Below are positions 1 through 7,870 of a stretch of DNA of 24,595 nt, in pieces. The stretch comes from Bacteroidales bacterium UBA1256. GTDB lineage: Bacteria > Bacteroidota > Bacteroidia > Bacteroidales > Paludibacteraceae. The stretch is taken from positions 301 to 24,895 of the forward strand of contig DBVU01000024.1 in NCBI GenBank assembly GCA_002308195.1, read 5' to 3'. The position numbers and the translations under genes are program-made. How positions within the stretch are numbered: the stretch's first letter is position 1; each line of letters begins with the position of its first letter. A model generated the notes under the pieces. It saw only the letters and a program-made list of their open reading frames with translations, did no database searches and was not told the origin of the DNA.

Positions 1-30
1 TCTCGGTAATAAAACAACCAAAAACGACTT

Positions 31-67
31 CTGAGCGCAGGAAAAATAAGGCCTGCGCTCAGTTTTT
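31..67. terminator. Strong bidirectional intrinsic terminator
   Basis: A perfect 11-bp inverted repeat (CTGAGCGCAGG at 31-41, CCTGCGCTCAG at 52-62) encloses a 10-nt AT-rich loop and is followed by TTTTT at 63-67. This is a classic Rho-independent terminator for a plus-strand gene lying left of the window. On the minus strand the stem is followed by a T-rich stretch (complement of 20-25), so it probably also ends the GH43 transcript, whose stop codon is about 30 nt before the stem. Confidence 0.9.
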
Positions 68-95
68 ATAAAGTGCGTTTTTTGACAGGGTAAAA

Positions 96-1565
96 TTACA
101 ACTGAATTGGCACTAGTTTGCACCAATCTACATCCAGAAAACCCGAATCGTTGATTGGCTGTCTATCGCGTGTCGCATAGAAGCCAATCTTAGCGCCAAC
201 CCATTCTCCGGGAACCATTTGAAATGCTTCTCCTTGCATTTCCCATACTCGGCCATCACGTGAAAGGTATAGGCGACAGAGATGGGTCTCAGACACGATG
301 ACTCTAACGAGCCACCATTGTCCGTCACCGGGAACGGGAAGAGTGCGACTCTGACGGCCAAAGATGATAAGACCTGCCTGTTCGTGCTCTTTGTTTTTCG
401 CCAAAGGCGTGAACCTCAAGCGTGCTTCTACTTGGAAAGCCGTGCCTGCAGGAATCTTGCGCAACAATAAGTTGGGCGCAGTCTGCACATCATCGGCCGG
501 GTACGTAAAGAGACGCAGATAGGAATCATCTGCATGACATGCGGCAAATTGCGCCTTGCGATTGCCACTCCACTGCCAGAAAGGCGCTATCTCGGCCGTA
601 TTAAATTCATCCGAAGAAGGGATATGCGCATAGTTGACTTCCGACTTTTCTTTCTTACGGTCAGTAGAAAGGACCGGTTCTCCGTTTTCTCCGATAACCG
701 GCCATGCATTTTTCCAACGGATAGGTTGCAGGTGAACAATACGGCCTGCTGCTCCCACATCTTGGAAATGGTAGAATTTATCCAAAATCCACGCTCCCTG
801 ATGAGGGCCATTAACAGAAGTACTACCCTGCTCTAACACTCTCTTGACTTCGTATGGCCCATATGGCGAACGACTACGCAGACAAAGTTGCCAACCAGTT
901 TTGACGCCTCCAGCAGGACAAAAGACATAATACCAATTGTCTTGCTTGTAGAACTTTGGACCTTCGCATGTAGGATTATCCGAGTGGCCATCAAAAATAA
1001 TTTTGTCCTCATGCAAGACACTTAACGCATCCGGAGTAAGTTCGCAAACGGCCAGAAGCGATTTGATTCCTGCTCGACTTCCCGCAAAAGCATGAACCAA
1101 ATAGACTCGTCCATCTGAATCCCATAATGGACATGGGTCGATCAGTCCTTTGCCACGTTTGACCAGCACCGCAGGTTCCCACTGACATGGAATGGCTTTG
1201 GTTCTCTCGGAACGGATACAAAAAATACCTATATCTGGATCTCCGTAAAAAATATAGAACCGTCCGTCATAATAACGGATAGAAGGAGCCCAAACACCAC
1301 AACCAGCAGGACATGCATCCAAATGACCATACCCGGGAATGGTATCCGGCAAAACAGCATCCACAATCTGCCAATTGACACCATCACGGGATTGGAGAAT
1401 CTGCAAACCCGGTGTAGAGGCAAACGTGCTATATGTCATATACATATCCGGTCCAACTTGTGTTACATCCGGATCGGAATAATCGTACGGCAAAATGGGA
1501 TTGACGTATGCCCGAACATTCGTCACAAACCATAAAGCACCAAGTATGAGCGCTATTCGTTTCAT
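96..1565 (-). CDS. GH43 family glycoside hydrolase (beta-xylosidase/alpha-L-arabinofuranosidase type), secreted
   Basis: This 489-aa protein begins with a Sec signal peptide (hydrophobic residues 4-15, likely cleaved near A19). Residues about 22-300 form a five-bladed beta-propeller of the GH43 type. The three expected acidic residues are visible: D31 in SDPDV (base), D143 in LIDPCPLWD (pKa modulator) and E201 in CEGPKF (acid). Residues about 315-489 resemble the beta-sandwich C-terminal domain of GH43 xylosidases (it starts near SSDEFN). Such enzymes remove xylose or arabinose from plant polysaccharides in the periplasm or outside the cell; the exact substrate cannot be read from sequence. 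It starts 6 nt after the stop codon of the upstream permease gene, so the two are probably co-transcribed, which is an odd pairing. Confidence 0.9.
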   Translation of the reverse strand: MKRIALILGALWFVTNVRAYVNPILPYDYSDPDVTQVGPDMYMTYSTFASTPGLQILQSRDGVNWQIVDAVLPDTIPGYGHLDACPAGCGVWAPSIRYYDGRFYIFYGDPDIGIFCIRSERTKAIPCQWEPAVLVKRGKGLIDPCPLWDSDGRVYLVHAFAGSRAGIKSLLAVCELTPDALSVLHEDKIIFDGHSDNPTCEGPKFYKQDNWYYVFCPAGGVKTGWQLCLRSRSPYGPYEVKRVLEQGSTSVNGPHQGAWILDKFYHFQDVGAAGRIVHLQPIRWKNAWPVIGENGEPVLSTDRKKEKSEVNYAHIPSSDEFNTAEIAPFWQWSGNRKAQFAACHADDSYLRLFTYPADDVQTAPNLLLRKIPAGTAFQVEARLRFTPLAKNKEHEQAGLIIFGRQSRTLPVPGDGQWWLVRVIVSETHLCRLYLSRDGRVWEMQGEAFQMVPGEWVGAKIGFYATRDRQPINDSGFLDVDWCKLVPIQL

Positions 1566-1571
1566 GGCAAA

Positions 1572-2546
1572 TTATTTGTTTTTTAAGATTATCCAGATAA
1601 TCATCGGCGCTCCAAACAAAGCGCTGACGGTAGATATCGGTAACGGATAAGTAAAGAGCGAACAAAGCACATCGCACAACAAGAGCAGACATGCGCCAAT
1701 CAGAGCGGACGCAGGCAATGTGATGCGATGGTTAGACGAACGGAAAAGTCCGCGAGCGATGTGCGGAACAGCAACTCCGATGAAGGCAATCGGTCCGCAA
1801 AAAGCAGTAACTCCGCCTGCGAGCAATCCCGTAGCTAAGACTATGAGAAGACGCGTGCGTGGAACATTGATACCTAATCCGCGTGCGTAGTCTTCGCCCA
1901 GCATAAGACCATTCAACGGTTTTAAGACACAGAGCACTAACAAAATACCAATCAACAAAATTGGCAGCAAGATTTGCATATCACTCCAACTGACGCTACT
2001 GAGCGAACCCAGCGTCCAAACGATAAAAAGTTTGAGTGCATCCGGATTTGCGAAATTCTGCAGCAGACTGACTAATGCGCCTGCAATAGAACCAAACATC
2101 AAACCGACAATAAGCAGGCTGACATTACTTTTGACGCGACGACTAACTGCCAGAACTAACAGCAATACCAGCGAAGCGCCAATACATGCTGCGACCGGCA
2201 GCAGGAAGTTAAGTCCTGTTTTGAAAAACGGTAGTGCGATAAGCGTGGAACACATCGTTAGAAATGCAACACCCAAACTAGCTCCAGACGACACGCCAAG
2301 TGTATAAGGGCCAGCAAGCGGATTTCGGAAAAGAGTTTGCATCATCAGGCCAGAGACTGATAATGCGGAACCAGCAAGAATAGCAGTAACCGCCTTGGGC
2401 CATCGAATGGAATAGAGGATCTGCTCAGACATAGGACTGAGATTGTCGAACGGCCAAATCCAGATACTACCACTACAGACATCTAAGCCAAGAAGAAGCA
2501 ATAACAAGGTAGTCAATGCCAAGAATATAGATGCATTTCTTTTCAT
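1572..2546 (-). CDS. FecCD/BtuC-type ABC transporter permease (iron-siderophore, haem or cobalamin import)
   Basis: The protein is a polytopic inner-membrane permease of about 324 aa with roughly ten hydrophobic segments. It carries family signatures such as the early ALSVSGLMMQTLFRNPLAGP segment, GVSSGASLG, and the late FCGPIAFIGVAVPHIAR segment that contacts the ATPase. Members import ferric siderophores, haem or vitamin B12 together with a binding protein and an ATPase, neither of which lies in the window. I chose the ATG at 2546, not the in-frame ATG at 2591, because the minus-strand -7 box (2567-2574) lies between them, so a start at 2591 would be upstream of the transcript. It is the first gene of a two-gene minus-strand unit with the GH43 gene. 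Substrate unknown. Confidence 0.9.
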   Translation of the reverse strand: MKRNASIFLALTTLLLLLLGLDVCSGSIWIWPFDNLSPMSEQILYSIRWPKAVTAILAGSALSVSGLMMQTLFRNPLAGPYTLGVSSGASLGVAFLTMCSTLIALPFFKTGLNFLLPVAACIGASLVLLLVLAVSRRVKSNVSLLIVGLMFGSIAGALVSLLQNFANPDALKLFIVWTLGSLSSVSWSDMQILLPILLIGILLVLCVLKPLNGLMLGEDYARGLGINVPRTRLLIVLATGLLAGGVTAFCGPIAFIGVAVPHIARGLFRSSNHRITLPASALIGACLLLLCDVLCSLFTYPLPISTVSALFGAPMIIWIILKNK

Positions 2547-2566
2547 CTTTTTGTTAAATTTGGTTG

Positions 2567-2597
2567 CAAAATTACAACTTTTTTTGCACATATCAAA
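2567..2597 (-). promoter_or_regulatory. Bacteroidota-type promoter for the permease-GH43 unit
   Basis: On the minus strand a -33 TTTG (plus-strand CAAA, 2594-2597) is separated by 19 nt from TAATTTTG (complement of 2567-2574), matching the TAnnTTTG -7 consensus. Transcription would begin near 2560, giving a short leader before the ATG at 2546. It overlaps the opposite-facing panB promoter. Confidence 0.75.
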
Positions 2598-2614
2598 AAA
2601 AAGTACTACTTTTG
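2583..2614 (+). promoter_or_regulatory. Bacteroidota-type promoter for panB
   Basis: TTTG at 2583-2586, a 20-nt spacer and TACTTTTG at 2607-2614 match the -33/-7 consensus of the Bacteroidota primary sigma factor. The predicted start near 2621 leaves a leader of about 25 nt before the ATG at 2647. The core is almost the same as the promoter at 3504-3534. Confidence 0.8.
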
Positions 2615-2646
2615 CGCACTTTTTTCACAAAACAGAAGACACAACT

Positions 2647-3462
2647 ATGAGTGTTCATGTACAAAACAGCCGTATGACGACGGCCAAACTGCGCCAGATG
2701 AAGGCTTCCGGAGAGAAGATTGCTATGCTGACGAGTTACGATTATACTCTTGCGCGCCTAGTAGACGAAGCAGGAATTGAGATACTCCTCGTAGGTGATA
2801 GTGCAAGCAACATTGTGTGTGGAAACCAATATACGCTGCCAATCACGGTGGACGAGATGATTTTCCTTACCAAAGGTGTAGTTCGCGCTGCGGAGCATTC
2901 ATTAGTGGTATGCGACATGCCTTTCGGCAGTTATCAGGTCAGCGAAGAAGAGGCAGTGCGCAATGCCATTAAGATACTGAAAGAGAGCGGTTGCGATGCA
3001 GTCAAACTGGAAGGTGGCGAAGAAATTTTACCGGCCATTCGTCATATGATTCAATCGGGTGTGCCCGTAATGGGTCATCTGGGACTTACTCCGCAGAGTG
3101 TCAACCAGTTCGGCGGTTATGGACTGCGTGCCAAAGAAGAGGCAGAAGCAGAAAAACTGCTGCATGACGCCAAGCTTCTGGATGAAGCAGGCTGTTTCTC
3201 TATCGTATTAGAAAAAATCCCTGCTGCCTTGGCAGAACGCGTGACCAAAGCTGTCAGTTGTCCGGTTATTGGTATTGGAGCGGGCAACAAATGTGATGGA
3301 CAAGTATTGGTTCTGCATGATATGCTAGGCATGAACAAAGGCTTCAAACCTAAGTTTCTCCGCCATTTTGCCAACCTGGCAGAAAATATTCAGCAGGCCG
3401 TTGAAAATTACATCAATGTAGTCAAAGATAGCAGTTTTCCGAACTCAGAAGAGAGCTATTAG
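2647..3462 (+). CDS. panB: 3-methyl-2-oxobutanoate hydroxymethyltransferase (ketopantoate hydroxymethyltransferase)
   Basis: PanB transfers a hydroxymethyl group from methylene-tetrahydrofolate to 2-oxoisovalerate, the first committed step towards pantothenate, CoA and the phosphopantetheine arm of carrier proteins. It is a cytoplasmic TIM-barrel enzyme. The 271-aa length is normal for the family. Signatures seen are LTSYDYTLARLVDEAG near the N-terminus, LLVGDSASNIV, the CDMPFGSYQ segment, the KLEGG metal/substrate region, GVPVMGHLGLTPQSVN, and VIGIGAG near the C-terminus. I use the ATG at 2647; a longer in-frame reading from 2443 would run through the promoter and overlap the divergent gene. 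It is separated from the pigment operon by 97 nt holding a second promoter, but supply of CoA for its carrier proteins is a plausible link. Confidence 0.96.
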   Translation: MSVHVQNSRMTTAKLRQMKASGEKIAMLTSYDYTLARLVDEAGIEILLVGDSASNIVCGNQYTLPITVDEMIFLTKGVVRAAEHSLVVCDMPFGSYQVSEEEAVRNAIKILKESGCDAVKLEGGEEILPAIRHMIQSGVPVMGHLGLTPQSVNQFGGYGLRAKEEAEAEKLLHDAKLLDEAGCFSIVLEKIPAALAERVTKAVSCPVIGIGAGNKCDGQVLVLHDMLGMNKGFKPKFLRHFANLAENIQQAVENYINVVKDSSFPNSEESY

Positions 3463-3503
3463 CAGAAAAATTGACGGAATATATAAAAAAAGAGCGCAAA
3501 GTA

Positions 3504-3534
3504 TTGCATATGTCAAAAAAAAGCAGTACTTTTG
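3504..3534 (+). promoter_or_regulatory. Predicted main promoter of the aryl polyene operon
   Basis: ATTG at 3503-3506 (imperfect -33), a 20-nt spacer and TACTTTTG at 3527-3534 (perfect TAnnTTTG) lie just upstream of the first gene of the long plus-strand operon. Transcription would start near 3541, about 19 nt before the ATG at 3560. The element shares TTGCA, TCAAAAAAAAG and TACTTTTGCGC with the panB promoter at the same relative positions. Confidence 0.8.
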
Positions 3535-3559
3535 CGCCCGATTTTTATATTTTATATAA

Positions 3560-4405
3560 ATGAACCAACTATTAGCAGGAAAAAGAGGTGTTATCTTCGG
3601 TGCGCTGGATGAGCGTTCTTTGGCATGGCATATTGCGTTGCGTTGCCAAGCAGAAGGAGCGCAGATTGTATTGAGCAATACTTCTGCTGCTATACAACTT
3701 GGAACAATTAGCCAATTGGCAGAAGTACATCAAATGCCTCTAATAGCCTGCGATGCCACTAAGACAGAGGAACTGGCTGCGCTTTGGCAACAAGCTCAAG
3801 CACAAACAGGAGGTAAGATTGATTTTGTGCTACACGGCGTTGCGCAGAGTGTTAATCTGCGTCGCCATAAGAATTACGAAGACATCAACTACGAATACTA
3901 CAAGCAGACCTTGGATATTAGTGCCATGAGTCTGCACAAGATAATTCGTACTGCGATGGAGCAAGATGCATTGGCCGAAGGTGCAAGTGTAGTGGCTCTA
4001 TCGTATATCGCTTCGGAGCGCTACTTCCTCGGCTACAACGATATGGGCGATGCAAAAGCATTATTGGAGAGTATCGCCCGCCAACTGGGTGCCATCTACG
4101 GTCAAAAGAAGAAAGTGCGCATTAACATTGTCAGCCAATCGCCTACGCGTACAAAAGCAGGCGGACAATGGAAAGAGATCGATTTCTTCTATCGCTACTC
4201 TGACCAACTGTCGCCACTCGGAAGCGCGAGCGCAGACGATTGTGCGGATGTGTGCGTAGCGCTATTCTCCGACCTGATGCGGAAAGTGACGATGCAGACC
4301 ATCTATTGCGATGGCGGATTCGGACGAACAATCCTCACGCCTGAACTGGTAGAAGACTACCGCAGAATGGAAGACTTAGAAGAAGAATTAAAATCAGAAA
4401 TATGA
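3560..4405 (+). CDS. fabI: Enoyl-[acyl-carrier-protein] reductase, FabI type (NADH)
   Basis: FabI reduces trans-2-enoyl-ACP to acyl-ACP, the last step of each round of fatty acid synthesis. The 281-aa protein shows the FabI form of the short-chain dehydrogenase fold: VIFGALDERSLAWHIA near the N-terminus (cofactor loop), DFVLHGVA near residue 90, the catalytic pair in SYIASERYFLGYNDMGDAK (Y149, Y159, K166 in the FabI Y-x6-K arrangement), then VSQSPTRTKAGG and a closing YCDGGFG. Its C-terminus is an extended acidic tail. The stop codon overlaps the ammonia-lyase start (ATGA at 4402), so it is translationally coupled to the pigment genes. That is unexpected, because polyene synthesis should avoid this reaction. 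It could be the housekeeping FabI at the head of the operon or a dedicated paralogue. Confidence 0.92.
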   Translation: MNQLLAGKRGVIFGALDERSLAWHIALRCQAEGAQIVLSNTSAAIQLGTISQLAEVHQMPLIACDATKTEELAALWQQAQAQTGGKIDFVLHGVAQSVNLRRHKNYEDINYEYYKQTLDISAMSLHKIIRTAMEQDALAEGASVVALSYIASERYFLGYNDMGDAKALLESIARQLGAIYGQKKKVRINIVSQSPTRTKAGGQWKEIDFFYRYSDQLSPLGSASADDCADVCVALFSDLMRKVTMQTIYCDGGFGRTILTPELVEDYRRMEDLEEELKSEI

Positions 4406-5913
4406 AACTGGATTTAGACTTGGTGCACGACATCTTGTACCGTAATGCGCGCCTCGAGATAGACGAGGCGACGATGAAAGCTGTGCGGGATTGTTATGCG
4501 TTCTTGGAAGATTTCTCCAAGGACAAAATTATCTATGGTATCAATACGGGCTTTGGTCCGATGGCCCAATGGCGCGTAGACGATGAGAACCTTCGCGCGC
4601 TGCAATACAACATCATTCGCTCCCACTCTACCGGTGCAGGCGAACCACTCGACGATTTTTTTGTACGCGCGGGTATGCTCGCGCGCTTAGGCTCGTTCCT
4701 ACAGGCGAAGAGCGGAGTTCATCCGGAGATAGTGGAACTGCTGACAGAATTTATCAATCGCGGTATTCATCCGTTTATTCCGAAGCATGGTAGCGTTGGT
4801 GCCAGTGGCGACCTAGTACAACTTGCGCATATTGCGCTGTGCTTGATAGGCGAAGGAAAAGTGCATTATCGCGGCGAATGGCGTGAGACCAAAGATGTGA
4901 TGAAAGAATGTGGTCTAAAACCACTAGAGATCCATATTCGTGAAGGCCTCAGCACTACGAACGGCACAAGCGTAATGACCGGTATCAGCGCTGTGAATCA
5001 ACTGGACGCAGAAAATTTGCTTCGTTGGGCAGAAATAGCTGCTGTCTGGATGAATGAGATTGCAGCCAGCTATGACGATTTCATGGCTGAGCCGTTGAAC
5101 GAATGTCGTCGTCACGAAGGTCAGAAGAAGATTGCGGCTGATTTGCGCCTTTTGAGCAAAGGAAGCAAATGCATGCAAAAACGCGAGGTAAAATTATATG
5201 ACGAAGGTCACAAGGACGTGAAAGTATTCCATGACAAAGTGCAGGCATATTACTCGCTTCGTTGCACGCCACAAGTGCTCGGTCCGATTTGGGAGACGCT
5301 ACAGAACAGCCGTCGCGTGATAGAAGAAGAGCTGAATGCGGCCAGCGATAATCCTATAGTAGACCCGCAAACCAAGAATGTATATCATGGAGGAAACTTC
5401 CATGGCGACTATATCTCATTGGAGCAAGACAAAGTGAAGATAGCTATCGTGCGCTTGGCTATGCTGAGCGAACGCCAGTTGAACTACCTCTGCCACGACC
5501 GAATCAATGGCATCTTGCCTCCGTTCTTAAATTTGGGAACACTGGGTTTGAACTATGGTATTCAAGCGTGTCAGTTTACCGCTACGAGCACGACGGCAGA
5601 ATGCCAGACATTGGCAATGCCGAACTATGTGCATTCGATTCCTAACAACAACGACAACCAAGATATCGTCTCGATGGGAACCAATAGTGCTGAACTATGC
5701 AATCAAGTGTTGAATAATGCTTATCAAGTGATGTCCATTTTGATGCTAGCACTAGCACAAGCCGTTGATTGTCTACAAATACAGGACAAACTGGCGCCCG
5801 CTACGCGCGAGCAATACGATGCCATTCGCCGTATCACTCCAACCATCGTGGAAGATACTCCATTCTACGAAGATTTAGCAGAAATAGAAACGTATTTACG
5901 CAGTAAAAGATGA
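4402..5913 (+). CDS. Aromatic amino acid ammonia-lyase, probably tyrosine ammonia-lyase (4-coumarate starter supply)
   Basis: This 503-aa protein of the HAL/PAL/TAL family removes ammonia from an aromatic amino acid using the self-made MIO cofactor. The MIO triad ASG is at 134-136 in SVGASGDLVQ, the catalytic Tyr is Y45 in IYGINTGFGP, and the late HSIPNNNDNQDIVSMGTNSA block is intact. The substrate-selectivity pair is S74-H75 in IIRSHSTG. Histidine lyases often have Ser-His here, but the characterised flavobacterial tyrosine lyase, as I recall it, also has RSHSSG and shares YYSLRC-PQ-LGP, YHGGNFHGDYISLE and QFTATSTTAE with this protein. With the polyene genes around it, tyrosine to 4-coumarate (the aryl head of APE and flexirubin pigments) is the best call. 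It overlaps its neighbours by 4 nt on both sides. Confidence 0.93.
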   Translation: MKLDLDLVHDILYRNARLEIDEATMKAVRDCYAFLEDFSKDKIIYGINTGFGPMAQWRVDDENLRALQYNIIRSHSTGAGEPLDDFFVRAGMLARLGSFLQAKSGVHPEIVELLTEFINRGIHPFIPKHGSVGASGDLVQLAHIALCLIGEGKVHYRGEWRETKDVMKECGLKPLEIHIREGLSTTNGTSVMTGISAVNQLDAENLLRWAEIAAVWMNEIAASYDDFMAEPLNECRRHEGQKKIAADLRLLSKGSKCMQKREVKLYDEGHKDVKVFHDKVQAYYSLRCTPQVLGPIWETLQNSRRVIEEELNAASDNPIVDPQTKNVYHGGNFHGDYISLEQDKVKIAIVRLAMLSERQLNYLCHDRINGILPPFLNLGTLGLNYGIQACQFTATSTTAECQTLAMPNYVHSIPNNNDNQDIVSMGTNSAELCNQVLNNAYQVMSILMLALAQAVDCLQIQDKLAPATREQYDAIRRITPTIVEDTPFYEDLAEIETYLRSKR

Positions 5914-6641
5914 ACAAAGGATACGCTTTAGTGACAGGCGGTAGTCGCGGAATAGGCCGTGCTATCGCAGAACGATTAGCCAAAGACGGTTATACTGTGG
6001 TAATCAATTATCGCAGTAACGAAGCCGCAGCCCAGGAGACCAAGAATGCGATTGAGCAAGCGGGTGGCCAAGTAGAACTACTGCCATTTGATGTGGCAGA
6101 TGGCAAGGCCATTGAAGCAGCTCTTAGTTCGTGGGAATCTTCGCACGAAGGTGCGCATTTTGATGTATTGGTCAACAATGCAGGTATTCGTCGTGATGGA
6201 CTGATGGTATTTATGGGTGAAGAAGACTGGAGCGATGTGCTACAGACTACGACGAATGCGTTCTACTACATCACACATCGCGTGCTGGGCGGCATGCTAC
6301 GCGCGCGCAACGGGCGCATCGTGAATATCACGTCCATTTCAGGTGTATCCGGTCTACCGGGACAAGTGAATTATTCTGCAGCCAAGGCAGCGCTGATAGG
6401 TGCAACGAAAGCGTTGAGCAAAGAAGTAGCCGCTCGCAAAGTGACTGTCAATGCGGTAGCACCAGGATTTATTAAGACAGACATGACCGCCGATTTGGAT
6501 GAAGGCGAACTGAAGAAAACGATTCCGGCCGGCAGATTTGGCCAACCGGAAGAGGTAGCCGCGTTGGTTAGTTTCCTCTGTTCGGATGAAGCCGCATACA
6601 TAACCGGTCAAGTAATTAATATAGCAGGAGGCATGGCATAA
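5910..6641 (+). CDS. 3-oxoacyl-ACP reductase, FabG-like ketoreductase of the polyene pathway
   Basis: The 243-aa short-chain dehydrogenase reduces 3-oxoacyl-ACP to 3-hydroxyacyl-ACP with NADPH. The Rossmann motif is TGGSRGIG (9-16), the NNAG motif is at about 89-92, and the catalytic residues are S142 in NITSISG, Y155 and K159 in YSAAK. The C-terminus ends with the usual ITGQVINIAGGMA. Length and motifs are standard FabG. The start overlaps the ammonia-lyase stop (ATGA) and its own stop overlaps the next ATG (TAATG), so it is embedded in the operon. In aryl polyene clusters a FabG-like enzyme acts after every ketosynthase round, which fits. Confidence 0.93.
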   Translation: MNKGYALVTGGSRGIGRAIAERLAKDGYTVVINYRSNEAAAQETKNAIEQAGGQVELLPFDVADGKAIEAALSSWESSHEGAHFDVLVNNAGIRRDGLMVFMGEEDWSDVLQTTTNAFYYITHRVLGGMLRARNGRIVNITSISGVSGLPGQVNYSAAKAALIGATKALSKEVAARKVTVNAVAPGFIKTDMTADLDEGELKKTIPAGRFGQPEEVAALVSFLCSDEAAYITGQVINIAGGMA

Positions 6642-7867
6642 TGAGACGCGTAGTAATAACAGGCATGGGAATCTGGTCGTGTATCGGTCAGAACCAACAA
6701 GAAGTAACAGAATCGTTGCGCAAAGGCCGCAGCGGCATTGGCTATGATGAAGCGCGTCGCGAGTACGGTTTTCGTAGTCCGTTGACAGGTGTTGTGCCAA
6801 CTCCGGATCTGAAAGCTCTACTCCATCGTCGTCTGCGCACAGGTATGTCGCAGGAAGCCATGTACGCGTATATGGCCAGTCGCGAAGCATTTGAGCAAGC
6901 AGGCATAGACGAACAATATCTGCTAGACAACGAAGTAGGCGTATTGTTCGGAAACGACAGTACTGCTCTACCAACTGTGGAGATGCATGAGATGATGTTG
7001 GAAAAACACGACACGATGCTCTTAGGCAGCGGATTGATTTTCCAATCGATGAACTCGACAGTCAATATGAACCTAAGCACCATTTTCCATTTGCGCGGCA
7101 TCAACTTCTCTGTAAGTGCTGCATGTGCGAGTGGTAGCCATTCGATTGGTTTGGGCGCGATGTTTATTCGTCAGGGCTTGCAAGACATGGTGCTGGTTGG
7201 TGGCGCTCAGGAAGTGAATCCGTATGCAATGGCTGCGTTTGACGCGCTCGGTACTTTCTCAGGGCGCGTAGATGATCCGACTCATGCAAGTCGTCCGTTT
7301 GACTCGGCGCGCGATGGATTGGTACCAAGTGGCGGTGCTGCAGCATTAGTACTGGAAGATTATGAGCACGCCGTAAGACGTGGTGCGAACATTCTGGCGG
7401 AAGTATGCGGATATGGCTTTTCGAGTAATGGCGGAGGTATCTCGCAGCCAAGTAGCGAAGGATCGTTCATCGCTATGCAACGCGCGCTAGACGATGCGCA
7501 GATGAAAGCAGCAGATATCGACTATGTGAATGCACACGCCACATCGACCAAGCAAGGCGACGAGGAAGAAGCAATTGCCTTGACCAAACTGTTTGCAGGC
7601 CAAAAAGCATGGATCAGCAGCACCAAGTCGATGACCGGTCACGAATGTTGGATGGCAGGCGCAAGCGAAGCTGTATATTGCATACTAATGATGCAAAACG
7701 GATTTGTAGCACCCAACATCAACCTGGAAAATGTAGATGAGTGCGCAAAAGAACTTCGCCTGGCAGATCACACGATTGAGATGCCGATACAAACCGTACT
7801 AAGCAACAGTTTTGGTTTTGGCGGAACCAACAGCGCGTTAGTTTTGAAATCATTAAACTCTATATAG
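6641..7867 (+). CDS. Beta-ketoacyl-ACP synthase, FabF-like (elongating ketosynthase)
   Basis: The 408-aa thiolase-fold enzyme condenses acyl-ACP with malonyl-ACP. The complete active site is present: C162 in VSAACASGSHS, H299 in NAHATSTKQGD, and K329/H334 in TKSMTGHECW, with the FGFGGTN loop near 391. It is therefore predicted active. Length fits FabF/KAS II. In type II aryl polyene systems one active ketosynthase pairs with a second ketosynthase or chain-length-factor-like partner; candidates are the proteins at 10610, 11638 and 12431. The gene starts inside the ketoreductase stop codon and is followed by the only sizeable gap of the operon (94 nt with an 11-bp repeat). Confidence 0.94.
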   Translation: MRRVVITGMGIWSCIGQNQQEVTESLRKGRSGIGYDEARREYGFRSPLTGVVPTPDLKALLHRRLRTGMSQEAMYAYMASREAFEQAGIDEQYLLDNEVGVLFGNDSTALPTVEMHEMMLEKHDTMLLGSGLIFQSMNSTVNMNLSTIFHLRGINFSVSAACASGSHSIGLGAMFIRQGLQDMVLVGGAQEVNPYAMAAFDALGTFSGRVDDPTHASRPFDSARDGLVPSGGAAALVLEDYEHAVRRGANILAEVCGYGFSSNGGGISQPSSEGSFIAMQRALDDAQMKAADIDYVNAHATSTKQGDEEEAIALTKLFAGQKAWISSTKSMTGHECWMAGASEAVYCILMMQNGFVAPNINLENVDECAKELRLADHTIEMPIQTVLSNSFGFGGTNSALVLKSLNSI

Positions 7868-7870
7868 TGC

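Noticed and set aside
2547..2591. Upstream ATG (2591) for the permease
   Set aside because: The minus-strand -7 box at 2567-2574 places the transcript start downstream of it, and the extra residues are not membrane-like.
2443..2646. In-frame 68-codon N-terminal extension of PanB
   Set aside because: It runs antisense through the divergent permease gene and includes the panB promoter; the protein homology begins after the ATG at 2647.
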